Of a DNA stretch of 64,000 nucleotides, positions 9,074-16,736 are shown in pieces (positions within the stretch are counted from its first letter, which is position 1; every line of letters begins with the position of its first letter). Below the pieces are notes generated by a model, which saw only the letters and a list, made by a program, of their open reading frames with translations, was not told the DNA's origin and made no database searches. The translations under genes and the position numbers were made by a program. Source of the DNA: Betaproteobacteria bacterium Ga0074130 (lineage in GTDB: Bacteria > Pseudomonadota > Gammaproteobacteria > Burkholderiales > Rhodocyclaceae); NCBI GenBank assembly GCA_001464495.1, contig LNDZ01000022.1:62001-126000 (forward strand), read 5' to 3'.

Positions 9074-10681
9074 ATGCTGCGTCTGACTGAAATCAAGCTC
9101 CCGCTCGACCATCCTGAACCCGCCTTGCTCGCAGCGGTGCTGGATCGTCTCAAGATCAGCGAGAGCGAGCTGATCCGTTTCACGGTCTTTAAGCGCAGCC
9201 CGGATGCGAGGAAGAAGCACAACATTCTGTTGATCTACTCGGTGGATGTCGAGCTGCGTGACGAAGCTGGGGTGATGAAAAAACTCCAGGGCGTGCCGCA
9301 CATTGGCCCCACGCCGGACATGGACTACAAGTTCGTCACCACGGCACCCGCAGGTCAAAAAGAGCGCCCCATCATCATTGGCTTTGGCCCCTGCGGCATT
9401 CTGGCCGCGCTGACATTGGCCCAGATGGGTTTCAAGCCCATCGTGCTGGAGCGCGGCAAGGCTGTACGCGAACGCACGCAGGACACCTGGGGCTTGTGGC
9501 GCAAGAGCACGCTCAACCCCGAATCGAATGTCCAATTTGGTGAAGGCGGTGCTGGCACCTTCTCGGACGGCAAGCTCTACAGCCAGATTAAGGACCCGCG
9601 CTTTCTCGGACGGCGCGTGCTCACCGAGTTCGTGAAGGCCGGCGCGCCACCCGAAATCCTGTGGGTCAATCGTCCCCACATTGGCACGTTCAAACTGGTG
9701 GGCATGGTCGAGCGCATCCGCGCCGAGATTGAATCTCTAGGTGGCGAAATCCGCTTTCAGAGCAAGGTGGATGAACTGGTGATTGAAGATCATCAAGTCC
9801 GCGGCGTGGTTGTGAATGGCGAACTCCTGCCGAGCAACCACGTCATCCTCGCCGTTGGTCATAGCGCCCGCGACACCTTCCAGATGCTCCACAACAAGGG
9901 TGTGTACATTGAAGCCAAACCCTTCTCCATGGGCTTCCGCATCGAGCATCCACAAAGCCTGATTGACACCTGCCGCTACGGCCCAGCAGCGGGCAACCCG
10001 ATTCTTGGTGCCGCTGACTACAAGCTGGTTCACCACTGCAAGAACGGCCGCTCGGTATATAGCTTCTGCATGTGCCCCGGCGGCACCGTCGTAGCAGCAA
10101 CCTCTGAAGAAGGCCGCGTCGTCACCAACGGCATGAGCCAATACTCGCGTAACGAACGCAATGCCAATGCTGGCATCGTGGTGGGCATTGAGCCCAAGGA
10201 CTATCCCGGCTATCCAGAAAACCCACTCGCTGGGATGGAGTTTCAGCGCATCTGGGAAACCCGTGCGTTCGAACTGGGTGGTCGTAACTACAATGCCCCG
10301 GCACAGCTGGTCGGTGACTTCGTCGCTGGTAAACCGAGCACGGAGCTCGGTAGTGTCATCCCCTCGTACAAGCCGGGCGTCACCCCCACCGACCTATCCA
10401 CCGCCCTGCCCGATTACGCCATCGAGGCGCTGCGCGAGGCCATCCCGGCACTCAGCCGCCAGATCCGCGGCTACGCCATGCACGATGCCGTGCTAACGGG
10501 TGTAGAAACCCGCACCTCATCGCCCATCCGCATCAAGCGCGGCCCCGACTACCAAAGCCTCAACACCCGCGGCCTCTACCCCGCCGGCGAAGGTGCAAGC
10601 TACGCCGGCGGCATCCTGTCAGCCGGTGTGGATGGGATTGAAGTTGCAGAGGCGGTGGCGTTGAGTATGGTCAGTAAGTAA
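9074..10681 (+). CDS. FAD-dependent oxidoreductase of the COG2509 type
   Basis: The 535-residue protein has an N-terminal domain of about 85 residues (MLRLTEIKLPLDHPEP...) followed by a Rossmann FAD-binding site (PIIIGFGPCGILAALTLAQMG, shortened: GxGPxG) and the family block NVQFGEGGAGTFSDGKL. This family is widespread, annotated as NAD(P)/FAD-dependent dehydrogenase, and lacks a firmly assigned substrate. The start is placed at ATG 9074 by the family N-terminus; a frame open from 9032 exists but adds unrelated residues. No clear Shine-Dalgarno is visible. It follows dinB by 80 nt in the same direction and may be co-transcribed. Confidence 0.85.
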   Translation: MLRLTEIKLPLDHPEPALLAAVLDRLKISESELIRFTVFKRSPDARKKHNILLIYSVDVELRDEAGVMKKLQGVPHIGPTPDMDYKFVTTAPAGQKERPIIIGFGPCGILAALTLAQMGFKPIVLERGKAVRERTQDTWGLWRKSTLNPESNVQFGEGGAGTFSDGKLYSQIKDPRFLGRRVLTEFVKAGAPPEILWVNRPHIGTFKLVGMVERIRAEIESLGGEIRFQSKVDELVIEDHQVRGVVVNGELLPSNHVILAVGHSARDTFQMLHNKGVYIEAKPFSMGFRIEHPQSLIDTCRYGPAAGNPILGAADYKLVHHCKNGRSVYSFCMCPGGTVVAATSEEGRVVTNGMSQYSRNERNANAGIVVGIEPKDYPGYPENPLAGMEFQRIWETRAFELGGRNYNAPAQLVGDFVAGKPSTELGSVIPSYKPGVTPTDLSTALPDYAIEALREAIPALSRQIRGYAMHDAVLTGVETRTSSPIRIKRGPDYQSLNTRGLYPAGEGASYAGGILSAGVDGIEVAEAVALSMVSK

Positions 10682-10746
10682 GTCGCTCGTTTAGACTTCA
10701 CCACGCAGGAGAAATAGCGAATCTTAGGCGAGTAAGCCGGGGGAAG

Positions 10747-11535
10747 TCATGATGGCTGCGGATAGCCCAGAATCCAGCCTTCCATTGCCACTCGCTCCGC
10801 CTCGTCAGACGACAACACTGGCGCAAAGACAGTGTGCAACGACCCCTCCTGATCTGCCTCTGCCAACCAGCGACACAAGGCGTAGGCATCATGCTGATCC
10901 TGCTTTGCGAAGGTGTTTGGATAGCGATGACTGACCAAGGCTGGGTAGGCCTCGCAGATCACCGAACGGCCGACCGGGATTGCCCAGCCATCAAACGGCC
11001 AACAATGTAACTCCGGGACTTGCTGTAGTAGCCAGCGTAGCCACGGCAGGCCGGCATGAGTAGAGCTGGCCACGCTGCCCGGCACATCAAAATGGAATAC
11101 CGACTTGGCGGCGCAACGTTGCTCAATTGTACGTCGCCAGCGCGAATCACCTCCACGCGCGGCAGCTGCGCCGACACGGCCGGCGCGCACATCACGCACA
11201 CTCACGCCCGGCGCATCAGTTGGCCAGTGCTGGCAAAAGTCATCCAGAAAAACGTGCCAGTTAGTGGGCACACCATGGAGATCAAAATAGGCCTGCGGAA
11301 ATGCAAAGCCGTGATCCACCCCCACCACCGTTGCCACTGGCTCACGCAAGCGATCGCGCACCCAATGCGCTAGTGCTTCGCGGCTCCAGTGTCCGGAAGG
11401 CCGCGAAGGGTTACGTATCTCTTGAGGCGCATCACTGCCTACCGCCACAAACACTCGCAAGCCACTTAAGCCGGTTTGCGATGTGGCAGCGCCGGAGTAG
11501 TCGATGCCGATGTAGCGTTGAAACAAAGTGCTCAC
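10747..11535 (-). CDS. Conserved hypothetical protein, DUF429-like (RNase H-fold)
   Basis: The 262-residue product starts with GTG at 11535. Its N-terminus YIGIDYSGAA and the following VVGVDHGFAFP have the spacing of acidic residues on adjacent beta strands seen in RNase H-like folds, and the C-terminal ...YPNTFAKQDQHDAYALCRWL adds another acidic cluster. I place it tentatively near DUF429, which has no established function. It ends a run of minus-strand genes and begins 23 nt after the DUF3429 gene, so co-transcription is likely. A nuclease role is inference only. Confidence 0.6.
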   Translation of the reverse strand: MSTLFQRYIGIDYSGAATSQTGLSGLRVFVAVGSDAPQEIRNPSRPSGHWSREALAHWVRDRLREPVATVVGVDHGFAFPQAYFDLHGVPTNWHVFLDDFCQHWPTDAPGVSVRDVRAGRVGAAAARGGDSRWRRTIEQRCAAKSVFHFDVPGSVASSTHAGLPWLRWLLQQVPELHCWPFDGWAIPVGRSVICEAYPALVSHRYPNTFAKQDQHDAYALCRWLAEADQEGSLHTVFAPVLSSDEAERVAMEGWILGYPQPS

Positions 11536-11558
11536 AGCAACTCAACCCAGTCGGAAAG

Positions 11559-12050
11559 TCAGGCCAGTAGCCATGCGCCGGCAAGGAGAGAGAGTACAGC
11601 CAGCGTCGTCAGGCGAAAGCGCAAACGGAGATACCACGCTGGCACGCCACCGCAACGCATCTGATAAACATCACAAGCGTACTGAACCAACAACCCAAAG
11701 GACAGCAGCAGCGAGCCTTCCATACCGCCAAGCAAGCAGGCCAGCCAGCCGATCAGCGAGGGCACCACGCTCCAGATGAACAATACACGCTGGCGCCCGG
11801 ACTCTATCTCAGGCATGACCATCGCCAGCCCCCAGTGGATCGCGCCGAGAAAACTCAGAATCACTGCGCCATACAGCTGCTGCGCGTGAAGTAAACGCGG
11901 TGTTAGCGTTGGCTCAAATAAGCCAAGCAACAACGGTGCAGCAAAAGGGATTAGCCCGGCAAACCCCAGCCAAGAGACCACAGCGGGCGGCGGGAGCGCA
12001 TTCAGACTCAGGGGGGAGGCAGCATTGCGGGTATGGGCGTGCATGATCAT
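11559..12050 (-). CDS. DUF3429 integral membrane protein
   Basis: The 163-residue protein has about five hydrophobic segments and the family signature FLGAIHWGLAM, typical of DUF3429 proteins found across proteobacteria and in mitochondria-related homologues. Function is not established. The start is ATG 12050 or the ATG two codons later, with AGAGA just upstream. It lies 65 nt after the HNH gene and 23 nt before the DUF429-like gene on the same strand. Confidence 0.8.
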   Translation of the reverse strand: MIMHAHTRNAASPLSLNALPPPAVVSWLGFAGLIPFAAPLLLGLFEPTLTPRLLHAQQLYGAVILSFLGAIHWGLAMVMPEIESGRQRVLFIWSVVPSLIGWLACLLGGMEGSLLLSFGLLVQYACDVYQMRCGGVPAWYLRLRFRLTTLAVLSLLAGAWLLA

Positions 12051-12115
12051 TCTCTATGCAAAGAAACACCCTTCCCCGTCTGTATTCTACCCACAGATAT
12101 AGGGCCACGGTACAG

Positions 12116-12463
12116 TCAGCGTGGCTTGATGCGGGTACTTTTTGCCACGCGCTCGTAAAAGCCGGGCGGCTTGTTGCTCACCCAAGCGATGAACTTTTGC
12201 ATCAGCGGATGTGCGCGGAGTGCCTCGGCCGTATTCAGCGTCCGCGCAAGCTCTGTCTCAGTGAACAAACCGTGAATTTGGCGATGGCAAATGCGATGCA
12301 AATACTCAGTCGCGCGGCCGCCCTTGGACTTGGGCACCAGATGATGGGCATCCTTCTGTGCATCGGGAATTTCACGCTCGCAGATGGGGCAGATCAAGGG
12401 TGCAGGTGGCGCCTGCTTCAACGGTGCATTGGCTAGCTGATTTTTACGTGCCTTGCCCAGCAT
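12116..12463 (-). CDS. HNH endonuclease-type small protein
   Basis: The 115-residue product (start ATG 12463) has a zinc-ribbon/HNH arrangement: CPICEREIP, then DAHHLVPKSKGGRA, then LHRICHRQIH. The CxxC...HH...CxxxxH set matches HNH nucleases that coordinate a structural zinc and a catalytic metal. The C-terminal part is helical and unassigned. Its ATG is 5 nt after the stop of the DCC gene, so the two are probably coupled. Nothing nearby suggests an intron, phage or restriction system, so its substrate is unknown; many such stand-alone HNH proteins are uncharacterised. Confidence 0.8.
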   Translation of the reverse strand: MLGKARKNQLANAPLKQAPPAPLICPICEREIPDAQKDAHHLVPKSKGGRATEYLHRICHRQIHGLFTETELARTLNTAEALRAHPLMQKFIAWVSNKPPGFYERVAKSTRIKPR

Positions 12464-12468
12464 GCTGC

Positions 12469-12894
12469 TTAGCTTTTGTCGAAACGCCGTACCAAAGCCT
12501 GCACAGACGGGCGCACCTTTAGGAACAGGCGGTACAAGCCTTCCATCAGCCACGGCATACCGGGAATACGGAACAACAGGGCCAGATAACGCCACCCCGG
12601 CAACTGCGACCAGACATGGGCAAACGCACGCGCACCGCTGAGCATTTCACCGTCTTCCGTGCGCACATGAAAGCGCCGCATCAGCTGCGCCTGCGACACA
12701 CCATGTAAGCCCTCTGGCGCAGCGCTGCTCACATCCTGCCAATCAATCGGTGCATCTGCCGGCAACGAACGATACAGGCCGACCTCGCGGCGACACAGCG
12801 GGCACGAGTTGTCGAAATAGACCGTAGTGCAGGCAGACGGGGCCTCTACAGGAGTCGCGCCCTGCTTGCTGGTATCACTGGTTTCGCCACGCAT
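12469..12894 (-). CDS. DCC (DUF393) thiol-disulfide oxidoreductase-like protein
   Basis: The 141-residue protein carries the family signature YFDNSCPLCRREVGLY near residue 25, with a CxxC pair as in DCC1-like predicted thiol-disulfide oxidoreductases. The chosen start (ATG 12894) follows AAAGGA; an earlier in-frame start at 12927 lacks such a site. The middle of the protein (SGARAFAHVWSQLPGWRYL) is typical of the family. Biochemical function has not been settled for the family. It precedes the HNH gene by 5 nt. Confidence 0.83.
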   Translation of the reverse strand: MRGETSDTSKQGATPVEAPSACTTVYFDNSCPLCRREVGLYRSLPADAPIDWQDVSSAAPEGLHGVSQAQLMRRFHVRTEDGEMLSGARAFAHVWSQLPGWRYLALLFRIPGMPWLMEGLYRLFLKVRPSVQALVRRFDKS

Positions 12895-12995
12895 CGGAAT
12901 TCCTTTTAGCCTGGAGGCCCAAGCCATTTGCCTACAGACTACATGGATTCAAACGTCGCAACCAAGTTCCGCCACGTCAGGCAAACAAGTCACCA

Positions 12996-13610
12996 TCAAG
13001 CATGAATCGCCTGCTTCAAATTAATGCGCGCTTGCATTTCGAGTCGCTCATTAAAAAAGTCTGTCATATATAGACGTGGCCGTTCAAGAAACGACGCCAG
13101 AATCTGGCGTCGCTTGAAGCGAAAAACCGGCCCAGGGATATGCGCGTACTCATCCCGGATCTGCTGTTCATACTCGGCGAAACGCAGTGGTATCGCACCC
13201 AGAATCGACAAGTCAATATCCACCAACAACTGCGTGTCTGGCAAAACCGGCACATGAGCATGTTGCGTCGCTAACACCAACTGCACCACACGCTCGACGA
13301 CCTGACATGAAACCCCAGCCTTCACCAACACAAGCCGCGCCAGATCAGCGCTACGGGCTTCGTTATCAGCGCCGTGGAGATCATAGATAGCATCATGGAA
13401 CCACAATGCTGCCTCTATTTCAGCTGGCCGCTCAGCAAGTGTAGAGGCCAACTCAAACCAGCGCAGACACTCCTCTAAGTGCTGAATTGAGTGGTATTTG
13501 CGATGTGACTCGGCATAGCACTGCAGCAGTAGCTCGCCTTCACCAGTCAAGCCATTTGCGCCAAGCGCAAGCGTAATTCGATCCCAGGAGCGTTGAAAAA
13601 TATCAGGCAT
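12996..13610 (-). CDS. HD-domain predicted metal-dependent phosphohydrolase (COG4339 type)
   Basis: The product (204 residues from ATG 13610) has the HD-fold metal motif: RKYHSIQHLEECL early, then ALWFHDAIYD (the HD pair), and a later VDIDLSILG stretch. These features fit the COG4339 family of predicted HD phosphohydrolases, whose substrate is unknown. An in-frame TTG at 13631 could extend it by seven residues; neither start has a good RBS. It sits between cytochrome b561 and the DCC gene on the same strand. Confidence 0.82.
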   Translation of the reverse strand: MPDIFQRSWDRITLALGANGLTGEGELLLQCYAESHRKYHSIQHLEECLRWFELASTLAERPAEIEAALWFHDAIYDLHGADNEARSADLARLVLVKAGVSCQVVERVVQLVLATQHAHVPVLPDTQLLVDIDLSILGAIPLRFAEYEQQIRDEYAHIPGPVFRFKRRQILASFLERPRLYMTDFFNERLEMQARINLKQAIHA

Positions 13611-13653
13611 TTTGAAGTTGTCTGAATTCAAACTGCATAGCGCTCCAACACAT

Positions 13654-14199
13654 CTAACGCCCCACCGTCATGCGGCGAAGTACATCGTCCTTGGTGATGA
13701 AATGATGCTTAAGTGCTGCGCCAATGTGCGCTGCTAGAACGGCAATCAACCCGTAAGCGATGTAGCTATGCGTAGCGGCATAGAACTCCAGCAGCACTTC
13801 GTCCTTGTCAAAGATCATCGGCACATCGAACAGGCCGAAGAAGCTGAGGTGATAACCTCCATAGGAGGAGTCGAGGTAGCCAGTGACTGGCAGCGCCAGC
13901 ATCATGAGATACAACATGGCATGGCCAGCATGGGCAGCCAGTTGCTCAAGGCGACCCATGGTCACGGGCATGCCGGGCGGCGGCGAGATTTTGCGCCACA
14001 CCACACGCACAACCAGCAATACAAATACGCCACTGCCGATGGTCTTGTGCAGATCATAGAGTGCCCACTTGGGGTCGCCATCGGGCTCACTGGTCATATA
14101 GAGACCCAAGCAGATCAAACCCAGAATCATCATGGCCATGACCCAGTGCAACAGCTTGGCCACAGCACCGTAGGTGTTATGTGTATTACGCAGCGACAT
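13654..14199 (-). CDS. Cytochrome b561
   Basis: This 181-residue, four-helix membrane protein matches bacterial cytochrome b561 (YceJ-like): AVAKLLHWVMAMMI supplies the first haem histidine, YDLHKTIG the second, AHAGHAMLYLMM and ALKHHFITKDDVL further ones. It is thought to pass electrons from quinol in the inner membrane. The start ATG 14199 follows AAGGGGGG and lies 14 nt inside the end of the MFS gene, so translation is probably coupled. An upstream extension to 14289 would lack an RBS. Confidence 0.88.
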   Translation of the reverse strand: MSLRNTHNTYGAVAKLLHWVMAMMILGLICLGLYMTSEPDGDPKWALYDLHKTIGSGVFVLLVVRVVWRKISPPPGMPVTMGRLEQLAAHAGHAMLYLMMLALPVTGYLDSSYGGYHLSFFGLFDVPMIFDKDEVLLEFYAATHSYIAYGLIAVLAAHIGAALKHHFITKDDVLRRMTVGR

Positions 14200-15373
14200 G
14201 GCGTTCCCCCCTTGAAAACAGCTTCCAGGCGACAGTAGCCGCCACGATCCAGAAAACCAGCGCCACCGTTTCAAGCACCAGGGCATCAACCTTCAACAAC
14301 TTATCCAACGTGATACGCCCTGCGGCGGCGAGCGACAGCATGCAGAACCAGCCACCCATCGCGAGGCCATTGCCCATACGCGTTGGCCATACCCTGACGA
14401 GGCGCAAAGCTGAGAGAAAGAAAGCGCCCCAAGACGCACCTAAAAGCGCCTGCCCAGCAACCAGCACAGGCAAGCTCGGCGCACTCAGGCACACCAACAA
14501 AGCACCACTGCCTAGCCACGTTGCATTGCGCAACACTAGGCCGGCGCCATGTTGATGCACCCAGCGTGGCACCACGATCATTGCCAAGCTAAACCCCACC
14601 CAAAATACAGGTAACAGCCATGGCAAGGTCTCAGCACCCACAAACTGTCGATACAACACGACTGAAGCGACAAAGGCGTGAAACTGGAAACCACAGGCCA
14701 ACAACAAAGTCAGCCCGAATACCCAAGCAATCGGGCGTGACGGTAGCGCGCCAGCAGCATCAGGTGTTGGCGTCGTTCGGGCAGGCAAAGGCGGTATCGA
14801 TGGCAGGCTAAAGCCTGCGATGGCGAGCGCAGCAGACGACAACAAGAAAGGTAGCAAAGGGTTCACCCCTTTTAACCACAGGCCGATGAAAGGAGCGATC
14901 GCAGCACCAAGGGCAATCCCTGCCGCAACCTGGGCAAGACGCGTGGTCTGATGTGGTGCGCCCGGCAAACGATCCAACAGCACAAACAAGGGCGCACGCA
15001 ACACTGAAGCACTCACCACCCATACCGCTGTCGCCAATAACAGCAGCTCAGGCGTGCCGGGCACATAAGCGGCGACCAAGGGCAGCGCCACAAAAGCGGC
15101 GGCAGCAAGCAGATTGAATGCAATCACCAACGGCGCCAAGTGACGCGTCTGTGCCTCGATGCGATCAGCCCATACGCCCATCAAGGGGTCCATCACGGCA
15201 AACACGAGTTGATCAAACAGAAAAATCGCCGCCAGCCAGCTCCGGTCCAACCCCACCGACACGAGCAGATCACCAAAGTAGATGCCGTAGACAACCCAAG
15301 TGATCATGAACAAAAACTGAATCGCGGCGATCCGCAAAGTTGCCGCTTGCGCGCTGCTGTCTGCTGTCTGCAT
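14186..15373 (-). CDS. MFS transporter
   Basis: The 395-residue protein has about twelve predicted membrane segments and an MFS loop 2-3-like motif (DPLMGVWADRIEAQTR). The closest feel is of sugar-type or uncharacterised MFS permeases; the substrate cannot be read from sequence. It begins ATG 15373 and overlaps the downstream cytochrome b561 gene. It heads the minus-strand run of small genes that ends at 10747; an unassigned 171-nt gap separates it from thiD. Confidence 0.82.
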   Translation of the reverse strand: MQTADSSAQAATLRIAAIQFLFMITWVVYGIYFGDLLVSVGLDRSWLAAIFLFDQLVFAVMDPLMGVWADRIEAQTRHLAPLVIAFNLLAAAAFVALPLVAAYVPGTPELLLLATAVWVVSASVLRAPLFVLLDRLPGAPHQTTRLAQVAAGIALGAAIAPFIGLWLKGVNPLLPFLLSSAALAIAGFSLPSIPPLPARTTPTPDAAGALPSRPIAWVFGLTLLLACGFQFHAFVASVVLYRQFVGAETLPWLLPVFWVGFSLAMIVVPRWVHQHGAGLVLRNATWLGSGALLVCLSAPSLPVLVAGQALLGASWGAFFLSALRLVRVWPTRMGNGLAMGGWFCMLSLAAAGRITLDKLLKVDALVLETVALVFWIVAATVAWKLFSRGERHVAA

Positions 15374-15544
15374 TTAACAATCCAAAACTAGATTAATTGA
15401 GCCGCAGCATGAAGCCTGATTCACAAGCAAAACCCAAAAGTGAAACCATCAAAGGTTGGCACTGTAACGCAAGTCGTGCTGGCATATGAAATAGGCGACT
15501 ACCCACATCGCAACCTGTGCTCACATGCAAAGGTGGCTTGTGAA

Positions 15545-16372
15545 TCAGTTTCGGGTCTGCATCGCTACCGGTGCATGACCATGGTTCACAGGGCCTTGCC
15601 CCTGCCCTGTCTGTACGGTGGCCCCTGCAGCAATCGCCTTGAGAATGTAATCACGCCCGGCACCCACAGCCTGCGGCAGTGACAGCCCCAAGGCAAGATG
15701 CGCCGCGATGGCGGATGACAAGGTGCAACCACTGCCGTGAATATTCCGGCTCGCAATGCGCGCCCCTTCCATCCTCAGCCAGCGGTTGGCGTCGTCGCCC
15801 TGTGCGGCGAAGATATCGAGAATGTGCTCGCCCGGCAGATGAGCCCCTTTGAGCAACACTGCTGGTGCGCCGAGCGCGAGCAGATCACGCGTTGCCGCTT
15901 CAAGCGCCGGACGGTCGCTCAATGGCCGCTGCAACAGCAATGCGGCTTCATCAAGGTTTGGCGTAATGACAGTGGCCAACGGAAACAGCTCGCGCACCAA
16001 TACATCCACGGTCTCAGGCGTAATCAAAGGGTCGCCGTTAGCCGACACCATGACCGGATCAAGCACGACCTTCTTAATTTCGAAGTGGCGAATCGCCCAC
16101 GTGACAACCTCAACCACTTCAGGCGAATGCAGCATACCGATCTTCAGCGCATCGGTGCCAATGTCACTGAGCACGGCTTCGATCTGCGCTTTCAACACAT
16201 CCACCGGCACCGCATGAATGGCTGTCACGCCACAGGTGTTCTGCGCCGTGATGGCGGTAATGGCAGTGGTGCCGTAACACCCCAGCGCGCTGAAAGTCTT
16301 GAGGTCGGCCTGAATGCCAGCACCGCCGCCGCTATCTGAACCGGCAATCGAGAGGACGCGTGGATATCGCAT
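15545..16372 (-). CDS. thiD: Hydroxymethylpyrimidine/phosphomethylpyrimidine kinase
   Basis: ThiD phosphorylates HMP and HMP-P in thiamine biosynthesis. The 275-residue protein starts MRYPRVLSIAGSDSGGGAGI, has the ribokinase-like LDPVMVSANG and ITPNLDEA blocks, and the anion-hole motif GSGCTLSSAIAA near the C-terminus. The start ATG 16372 is set by the family N-terminus; the frame runs on to 16447 through the ssrA hairpin. No TPP riboswitch was seen upstream: the preceding DNA is the tmRNA gene, whose transcript may read through. No other thi genes are visible. Confidence 0.93.
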   Translation of the reverse strand: MRYPRVLSIAGSDSGGGAGIQADLKTFSALGCYGTTAITAITAQNTCGVTAIHAVPVDVLKAQIEAVLSDIGTDALKIGMLHSPEVVEVVTWAIRHFEIKKVVLDPVMVSANGDPLITPETVDVLVRELFPLATVITPNLDEAALLLQRPLSDRPALEAATRDLLALGAPAVLLKGAHLPGEHILDIFAAQGDDANRWLRMEGARIASRNIHGSGCTLSSAIAAHLALGLSLPQAVGAGRDYILKAIAAGATVQTGQGQGPVNHGHAPVAMQTRN

Positions 16373-16415
16373 GGTGTGAATCCGTTCTGTTCGTGAGTTG
16401 CTGTGTCTGAAATGA

Positions 16416-16439
16416 CGACGGGGACCGAAGTCCCCGCCG
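16416..16439 (-). terminator. cUUCGg hairpin at the 3' side of ssrA
   Basis: On the minus strand a CGGGGAC / GTCCCCG stem is capped by a UUCG tetraloop closed by C-G, extended by two more pairs. Only a weak T run follows, so it may be a terminator or a structural/processing element of the tmRNA precursor. It lies between the tmRNA pseudoknot and thiD. Confidence 0.5.
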
Positions 16440-16668
16440 ATAGCCATTCTGTTTATTGGACGGCTATGTCCTCAGCAGGCCTTAAGCGGCCAGTGCGAAA
16501 CGCTCATCGTTTGCGTTTGTGGTTTTGCGCGGATTACGTCCGTCGCCTATCGGATCGCCTGCTCACCTTTAGCACCCTGTCGAAACCAGTACACCCCCTC
16601 AGTGGTGGAGGTGGCGGGAATCGAACCCGCGTCCAAAATACCGCCAGATTGCCGGAATTACGATCATG
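16440..16668 (-). ncRNA. ssrA: Transfer-messenger RNA, circularly permuted (two-piece) ssrA
   Basis: Transfer-messenger RNA rescues stalled ribosomes. Here the tRNA 3' half comes first: a T arm (GCGGG TTCGATT CCCGC), acceptor strand CACCTCC, discriminator A and encoded CCA ending at 16603. After 4 nt (CTGA) the coding piece begins at 16598 with GGGGGTG, which pairs with CACCTCC, including the conserved third-position G-U wobble read by alanyl-tRNA synthetase; TGGTTTCGAC follows. The tag reading frame (16514-16482) encodes ANDERFALAA then TAA. An H-type pseudoknot (GGAC/GTCC with ATAGCC/GGCTAT, 16440-16471) follows. The 5' end is inferred from the promoter. The mature outer ends are uncertain. 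A conventional gene would have the tag before the T arm. Confidence 0.92.
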
Positions 16669-16674
16669 GCTAGG

Positions 16675-16703
16675 ATTATGGGGGCGAGCGCCCGGTTTTA
16701 CAA
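16675..16703 (-). promoter_or_regulatory. Sigma-70-type promoter of ssrA
   Basis: On the minus strand TTGTAA (16703-16698) and CATAAT (16680-16675) are separated by 17 nt. Transcription would begin near 16668, just before the acceptor piece of the tmRNA. The boxes match consensus at 4/6 and 5/6. Confidence 0.65.
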
Positions 16704-16736
16704 GGGTTTAACCGCGTTGCTACTGATGTGTGGCGA

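Noticed and set aside
12116..12463. HNH gene as part of a restriction or toxin system
   Set aside because: The neighbours are cytochrome, HD and DCC genes, with no methyltransferase or immunity gene nearby; a stand-alone HNH protein is the safer reading.
16603..16668. Reading the T arm and CCA near 16603 as a tRNA (for example tRNA-Ala)
   Set aside because: There is no D arm or anticodon arm before it; the matching 5' strand lies downstream, and the tag follows, so it is permuted tmRNA.
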